DNA from: Hyaloperonospora brassicae
Taxonomy: Eukaryota > Oomycota > Peronosporomycetes > Peronosporales > Peronosporaceae
Assembly: GCA_947650285.1 (NCBI GenBank)
Contig: CANTFL010001411.1
Span: 168,834 to 232,833 of the forward strand
DNA: 64,000 nt
Direction of reading: 5' to 3'
Each line of letters begins with the position of its first letter. The first letter of the stretch is position 1. Shown one piece after another: positions 57,485 through 64,000 of this stretch. Both the position numbers and the translations under genes were made by a program. Below the pieces are notes generated by a model that did not search any database, was not told the origin of the DNA, and was given only the letters and a program-made list of their open reading frames with translations.

Positions 57485-59537
57485 CGTATATGTGTCATGT
57501 CCAAAAGCTGTGCTGTCTACTCACAGCAGCTGTGAGACTATCTCTAAGAAGTCGTGTACGCAAAGATCTCGACGAGTGTCAACGGGAATTGCACGTGTCT
57601 GACGTCGGGACCGTGCCTGACCACATCGATATCCGTCCAAGAGAAATGAGACTTGATTTGGGGCCAGAAGGCGCACTCAACGCAGGTGTTCTGTTTGACC
57701 TCGAGATCTGCAGCTGTACCAAGAAGGGATACTCTCTGTTGAGACTTGGTCTGTCGCACCAGGCTTCGTCTACCAGCAGTAGAAGCCGCAGTGGCAGTAG
57801 AAGTAGTATGAGAAGTAGCAGTAGTACCAGTAGTAGCAGCAGTATCAGTAGCAGAGGCAATAGTAGCAGAGGTGTTGCGATAGTATCAGAGGTGTCGCAA
57901 TAGTAGCAGAGATGTCGCAATAGTAGCAGAGGTGTCGCAATAGTAGCAATTGTAGCAGTGGCAGTTGTAGCACTAGCACTAGCAGCAACAGTAGTAGATG
58001 GAGACGTTGTAGACGTAGCTACAATACTCAGTGTCGGTCAACCTGGGTCTGATGCACTGGTGCTCACTCGTTCGAGCCACCGCAGATGCGCTTCCGGACC
58101 AAAACCTGACTCCCAAACATATCGTCACGAAAAAGGACAGGTGAGGCGCATACCCTCTTCATGTACGATGCCACTATCGTTTTCGAGGCGCATACCGTCT
58201 TTATGCGCGATACCGATCTCGAACTACTCGCGAGTTATCGGACACGGCAGAAGGTGTCACGCATACCCATTCCAAAGAGAGAGAGACATTTGATTGCAAA
58301 GTGATGAGTTGTAGTGATGTTAGCATGTTACGGTTGACTAGACTATTCCGTTGCAAGGCGTACTCTGGTTTGATGCAGTCCTTGCCAACCAGACTGATGC
58401 GTTGAAGCCAGGTCCCGGGACGATTGATCAGCTTTGCGATGAACTCGAGACCAGACTTGTCCTCTCCCGGGCCGTTCGGGTCGCGCTCCCCGTCATCTCT
58501 TCGATCTTCTTTCCCCTAATTGTGTATTGGACTGGGAGCAGAGTTATAAGGATCACCTTTCATGGACGGCGTCGCGTCGACGTTCTTGGCCGTGGAGACC
58601 GCAGAGCCACTCGCGTGCAGAAAAGCAACAGCAATGGTCACGTAAAGACCGGTGAGATGCATGTCCGCTGTAGTTAGATCGATGATGGGTTTGCGATGCA
58701 GTAGAGATCCACGAGGTGCGTGGTGAATTGTGGAATGAGGTCGTGGTCTGGAACGGAAAATGAAAGAACGTGGACTGCGTCAGAGAGCGGGTCGTAAGTC
58801 ACGTTTACTACCCTTGCCTTCTCTTCGTCGTCTTCTTGCGAATATATATGCTTCTCTGTTGATGCACTATCGAAGATCCCATCTCATATGTATCTCCCAC
58901 ACACGTTCTGGATATCGTGTGCGACATGGCACGGACCCTTCCACTTGTCCAGTGTCCCACGCAGGAAAGGCCAACATCGCATAATCTGACTCCGCATTGC
59001 TGAAAATTTGGTCTTGAATCTCCTCGAGATTGGCTCCGCACTCTCAAAGGGACGAGAGACCGTATCTGCTGTGCTACGGCCAACAACACACTGATACTTT
59101 CGCCGACATCTTCCATGGAGCTACTATCGTTTCGATCCGCGTATCGCAGCACAGCGTCCTTCATACAACATCAACGACATCCTTTTTTGGCACCCGCGAA
59201 AAGCATACCGGTACGCTACAAATGTCGCACCGCGTCCGCTGTTGTAGAAAGAAGTACCTCTGAGAAGGGGATGATTGTAGCGTTGTCTGCTACAAAGTCG
59301 GGCGCTGAGCCCATCTCGTGCACATTCCGCGCGGTCTGGCTTCGTGGACAGTCCATTACTAGCGTGCATTCCCACTCGGTCTGTCATCGTGGAAAGTCCC
59401 ATAGTAGTGCTTTTCCGCGCGGTCAGGCTTCGTGGACAGTCTTTAGCAGTGCATTACCACGCGGTCAGGCTTCGTGGACAGATCGATAGTGCGTGCATTA
59501 CCACGCGGTTAGGCTTCGTGGACAGTGCTATCATTGC

Positions 59538-59575
<38 letters not shown>

Positions 59576-60848
59576 GTGTTTGTGTTTGTGTTGTTGTTGT
59601 TGGTAGTGGTTGGTAGTGGTCGTGTTGTTCGTAGTTACGTCCCTCGATAGCAACTCCTCATCGAGGCAACTAAACGTGTCCTTTTGTCGGTGCAGACGAA
59701 CCCATTCCTTTTGTGTCCTCTGTTTCGAAAGACGCGTGTACGGTGATACAGAGACCATCAAACTGAGGCAAAGGACTCAGTTGGCGTCGGATTCGATTGA
59801 CATGTAGCATGAGAATCGACGGTCAGCCCTATGGACAAGAATTCCACAAGGATCCGCCACCAGCTATGTCATGGTCGGACAGCGGGTACTCTTTCGTGGC
59901 ACGACGTCTGCAACGAAGCTGTCGTGCTACGTAAAAACTCCTTTACCCAGCTTGCGAACTACGTGCACCATCTTTGCAAAATGGCTCGACAGCTGTCGAT
60001 CCGCATGGGCTCATCACGACAAGACTAGCATCCCACTCCACTCCGCATCACCTGGTTGGTGCTAGCTGTAAGGCTTAGTGAGCTGGACATCCTGGAGGCA
60101 AAAAACGAAAAGTGCGTCACATACTTAAAAAAAATGATGGCCAAATGGTACAAAATGATACAAGAAATAAAACAAATGCACCACGCAGACGCGCCACCCA
60201 ATCCACCACACGCTCAGGGATAAAACAAATGCACGAATGATGCGGACGATACAGCCGAATGTACACATTTCTGGGATCATTCGTAAGAACCAATGCGTAG
60301 CTCAATGATTGTCTCCCTTCCCCACGAGTAATCGTTTCATTCTTTCCGTCGACGGTCATTTCCGAGAGAAGAATGGGGCGTTGACGTTTCAAGCGTAGTC
60401 CTATACTGGTAGCATTGTTCATCGTTGTTGGAATGTGTGGGCAAGTTGCTTCCGTTCAGTTGTTCGTGGTGTCGATCAGTTTTCTTCCATCACGTTGCTT
60501 CCGTAACGTTGCTCATATGACGTTGTTTCTATCACGTTGCTTCTATCAGCTACTTGTATCGCGCTGCCTCTATCTCGTTTATTGAGATCGAACGATTTGA
60601 CGGGATAGCTGTGCATGGCTGTCGCCTTGGCGGTCTTGTTGACGATTGGCGCGATGAGACAGCGCAGTGTCAAAATGGCGCTTGCAACATGCTGTAAACG
60701 ATGAGCAATGTACGACCGAAGGCTGCATTAGACGACGGACGCAACAAAGCAACGAGAAGAGACAAGGTACTGGAGAGTTGACACGGAGCTATAGGTAGGA
60801 TGGCTGTGACCCCAAAGGTGTTCATGCAGAAGCTTGCGAACAGATGAA
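57485..60848 (+). repeat. Array module A6 (E2 core deleted)
   Basis: 3364 bp. It joins directly to A7 with the same GATGAA/CGTATATG junction as A4/A5. It has diverged bases near 59230-59275 relative to the other A copies. Confidence 0.93.
57862..57941 (+). repeat. 20-bp minisatellite, 4 copies (A6)
   Basis: Four units with extra variants (AGTATCAG in the second, GAGATGTC in the third). Confidence 0.95.
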
Positions 60849-63800
60849 CGTATATGTGTCATGTTCTAAAGCTGTGCTGTCTACTCACAGCAGCTGTGAG
60901 ACTATCTCTAAGAAGTCGTGTACGCAAAGATCTCGACGAGTGTCAACGGGAATTGCACGTGTCTGACGTCGGGACCGTGCCTGACCACATCGATATCCGT
61001 CCAAGAGAAATGAGACTTGATTTGGGGCCAGAAGGCGCACTCAACGCAGGTGTTCTGTTTGACCTCGAGATCTGCAGCTGTACCAAGAAGGGATACTCTC
61101 TGTTGAGACTTGGTCTGTCGCACCAGGCTTCGTCTACCAGCAGTAGAAGCCGCAGTGGCAGTAGAAGTAGTATGAGAAGTAGCAGTAGTACCAGTAGTAG
61201 CAGCAGTATCAGTAGCAGAGGCAATAGTAGCAGAGGTGTTGCGATAGTAGCAGAGGTGTCGCAATAGTAGCAGAGGTGTCGCAATAGTAGCAGAGGTGTC
61301 GCAATAGTAGCAATTGTAGCAGTGGCAGTTGTAGCACTAGCACTAGCAGCAACAGTAGTAGATGGAGACGTTGTAGACGTAGCTACAATACTCAGTGTCG
61401 GTCAACCTGGGTCTGATGCACTGGTGCTCACTCGTTCGAGCCACCGCAGATGCGCTTCCGGACCAAAACCTGACTCCCAAACATATCGTCACGAAAAAGG
61501 ACAGGTGAGGCGCATACCCTCTTCATGTACGATGCCACTATCGTTTTCGAGGCGCATACCGTCTTTATGCGCGATACCGATATCGAACTACTCGCGAGTT
61601 ATCGGACACGGCAGAAGGTGTCACGCATACCCATTCCAAAGAGAGAGAGACATTTGATTGCAAAGTGATGAGTTGTAGTGATGTTAGCATGTTACGGTTG
61701 ACTAGACTATTCCGTTGCAAGGCGTACTCTGGTTTGATGCAGTCCTTGCCAACCAGACTGATGCGTTGAAGCCAGGTCCCGGGACGATTGATCAGCTTTG
61801 CGATGAACTCGAGACCAGACTTGTCCTCTCCCGGGCCGTTCGGGTCGCGCTCCCCGTCATCTCTTCGATCTTCTTTCCCCTAATTGTGTATTGGACTGGG
61901 AGCAGAGTTATAAGGATCACCTTTCATGGACGGCGTCGCGTCGACGTTCTTGGCCGTGGAGACCGCAGAGCCACTCGCGTGCAGAAAAGCAACAGCAATG
62001 GTCACGTAAAGACCGGTGAGATGCATGTCCGCTGTAGTTAGATCGATGATGGGTTTGCGATGCAGTAGAGATCCACGAGGTGCGTGGTGAATTGTGGAAT
62101 GAGGTCGTGGTCTGGAACGGAAAATGAAAGAACGTGGACTGCGTCAGAGAGCGGGTCGTAAGTCACGTTTACTACCCTTGCCTTCTCTTCGTCGTCTTCT
62201 TGCGAATATATATGCTTCTCTGTTGATGCACTATCGAAGATCCCATCTCATATGTATCTCCCACACACGTTCTGGATATCGTGTGCGACATGGCACGGAC
62301 CCTTCCACTTGTCCAGTGTCCCACGCAGGAAAGGCCAACATCGCATAATCTGACTCCGCATTGCTGAAAATTTGGTCTTGAATCTCCTCGAGATTGGCTC
62401 CGCACTCTCAAAGGGACGAGAGACCGTATCTGCTGTGCTACGGCCAACAACACACTGATACTTTCGCCGACATCTTCCATGGAGCTACTATCGTTTCGAT
62501 CCGCGTATCGCAGCACATTGTCTTCATACAACATCAACGACATCCTTTTTTGGCACCCGCGAAAAGCATACCGGTACGCTACAAATGTCGCACCACGTTC
62601 GCTGCTGTTGGAAGAAGTGCCTCTCAAAAGAGAAGGGTTGTAGCGTTGTCTGCTACAAAGTCGGGCGCTGAGCCCATCTCGTGCACATTCCGCGCGGTCT
62701 GGCTTCGTGGACAGTCCATTACTAGCGTGCATTCCCACTCGGTCTGTCATCGTGGAAAGTCCCATAGTAGTGCTTTTCCGCGCGGTCAGGCTTCGTGGAC
62801 AGTCTTTAGCAGTGCATTACCACGCGGTCAGGCTTCGTGGACAGATCGATAGTGCGTGCATTACCACGCGGTTAGGCTTCGTGGACAGTGCTATCATTGC
62901 TGTCGTTGTCGTTGTCGTTGGTGTTTGTGTTTGGTAGTGGTCGTGTTGTTCGTAGTTACGTCCCTCGATAGCAACTCCTCATCGAGGCAACTAAACGTGT
63001 CCTTTTGTCGGTGCAGACGAACCCATGCCTTTTGTGTCCTCTGTTTCGAAAGACGCGTGTACGGTGATACAGAGACCATCAAACTGAGGCAAAGGACCCA
63101 GTTGGCGTCGGATTCGATTGACATGTAGCATGAGAATCGACGGTCAGCCCTATGGACAAGAATTCCACAAGGATCCGCCACCAGCTATGTCATGGTCGGA
63201 CAGCGGGTACTCTTTCGTGGCACGACGTCTGCAACGAAGCTGTCGTGCTACGTAAAACTCCTTTACCCAGCTTGCGAACTACGTGCACCATCTTTGCAAA
63301 ATGGCTCGACAGCTGTCGATCCGCATGGGCTCATCACGACAAGACTAGCATCCCACTCCACTCCGCATCACCTGGTTGGTGCTAGCTGTAAGGCTTAGTG
63401 AGCTGGACATCCTGGAGGCAAAAACGAAAAGTGCGTCACATACTTAAAAAAAATGTAGGCCAAATGGTACAAAATGATACAAGAAATAAAACAAATGCAC
63501 CACGCAGACGCGCCACCCAATCCACCACACGCTCAGGGATAAAACAAATGCACGAATGATGCGGACGATACAGCCGAATGTACACATTTCTGGGATCATT
63601 CGTAAGAACCAATGCGTAGCTCAATGATTGTCTCCCTTCCCCACGAGTAATCGTTTCATTCTTTCCGTCGACGGTCATTTCCGAGAGAAGAATGGGGCGT
63701 TGACGTTTCAAGCGTAGTCCTATACTGGTAGCATTGTTCATCGTTGTTGGAATGTGTGGGCAAGTTGCTTCCGTTCAGTTGTTCGTGGTGTCGATCAGTT

Positions 63801-64000
63801 TTCTTCCATCACGTTGCTTCCGTAACGTTGCTCATATGACGTTGTTTCTATCACGTTGCTTCCATCAGCTACTTGTATCGCGCTGCCTCTATCTCGTTTA
63901 TTGAGATCGAACGATTTGACGGGATAGCTGTGCATGGCTGTCGCCTTGGCGGTCTTGTTGACGATTGGCGCGATGAGACAGCGCAGTGTCAAAATGGCGC
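60849..64000 (+). repeat. Array module A7 (runs off the window)
   Basis: 3152 bp seen. Same E2 deletion; short GTCGTT tract. The window ends at GTCAAAATGGCGC, about 200 bp before the expected module end. Confidence 0.93.
61226..61305 (+). repeat. 20-bp minisatellite, 4 copies (A7)
   Basis: Same as A4. Confidence 0.95.

Larger units (their letters stand above)
7979..64000 (+). repeat. Macrosatellite array of A and B modules, interrupted by copia-2 and a LINE
   Basis: The same multi-kilobase sequence recurs. Module A appears seven times (starts at 8179, 19863, 40753 truncated, 47400, 50828, 57485, 60849). Module B appears three times in full (16621, 44154, 54240), plus a truncated copy at 23541 and a small end fragment at 7979. 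The left half alternates A-B; the right half contains A-A-B. Copies differ by scattered substitutions and small indels, and all run in the same direction. No rRNA, tRNA or intact gene was found in the unit. The array continues past the window end. Confidence 0.93.

Noticed and set aside
7979..64000. Ribosomal DNA intergenic spacer
   Set aside because: The A/B organisation with tandem sub-repeats resembles an IGS, but no 18S, 5.8S, 28S or 5S sequence occurs in any complete period.

Overview
This window looks like repeat-dense nuclear DNA from an oomycete, most likely a Phytophthora or downy-mildew relative. That is inferred from the style of its Ty3/gypsy and Ty1/copia elements, its nested eukaryotic repeats, and the lack of rRNA, tRNA, operons or any intact single-copy gene. 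I recognise no functional host gene. Everything identifiable is a retrotransposon, a broken retrotransposon, or a unit of a large tandem array.

Layout. (1) 1-7978: a decayed Ty3/gypsy element on the minus strand (protease, reverse transcriptase (RT), RNase H), split by an older copia element on the plus strand (1900-6568, LTRs about 7% diverged, many stops). (2) 7979-24069: first part of a macrosatellite. It is built from two modules: A (about 3.4-3.7 kb) and B (about 3.24 kb). The order here is B fragment, A1, B1, A2, truncated B2. A1 carries a young full-length copia element (9907-14710) with identical 254-bp LTRs and a perfect 5-bp target duplication. (3) 24070-40752: a decayed LINE (ORF1-like region, AP-type endonuclease, RT, zinc knuckle, RNase H) with a Ty3/gypsy element nested inside it (31730-39363, LTRs about 98.4% identical). 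That gypsy element carries a long broken antisense reading frame between its integrase and 3' LTR. (4) 40753-64000: the array resumes as A3(truncated) B3 A4 A5 B5 A6 A7. A4-A5-B5 forms a 10,085-bp higher-order repeat, and A6-A7 appears to start the next copy. The array runs off the window end.

The least expected content is inside the array. Each full-length A module (A1, A2, A3) carries a fragment of a ubiquitin-conjugating enzyme of the UBE2K/Ubc1 class: the catalytic core with its active-site Cys, followed by a UBA-like tail. One stop codon sits just before the HPN motif. In A4-A7 this fragment has been cut out by one shared 313-bp deletion. So the array amplified a captured, broken host-type gene segment, then lost it, and the derived modules spread by unequal exchange.

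Relative order of events from nesting: gypsy-1, then copia-1 within it; array growth, then copia-2 into one A copy only; LINE, then gypsy-2 within it. The LINE junctions are not a simple insertion, because about 3 kb of array sequence is missing between its two flanks. All family names come from motifs read by eye. No alignment or database search was run.
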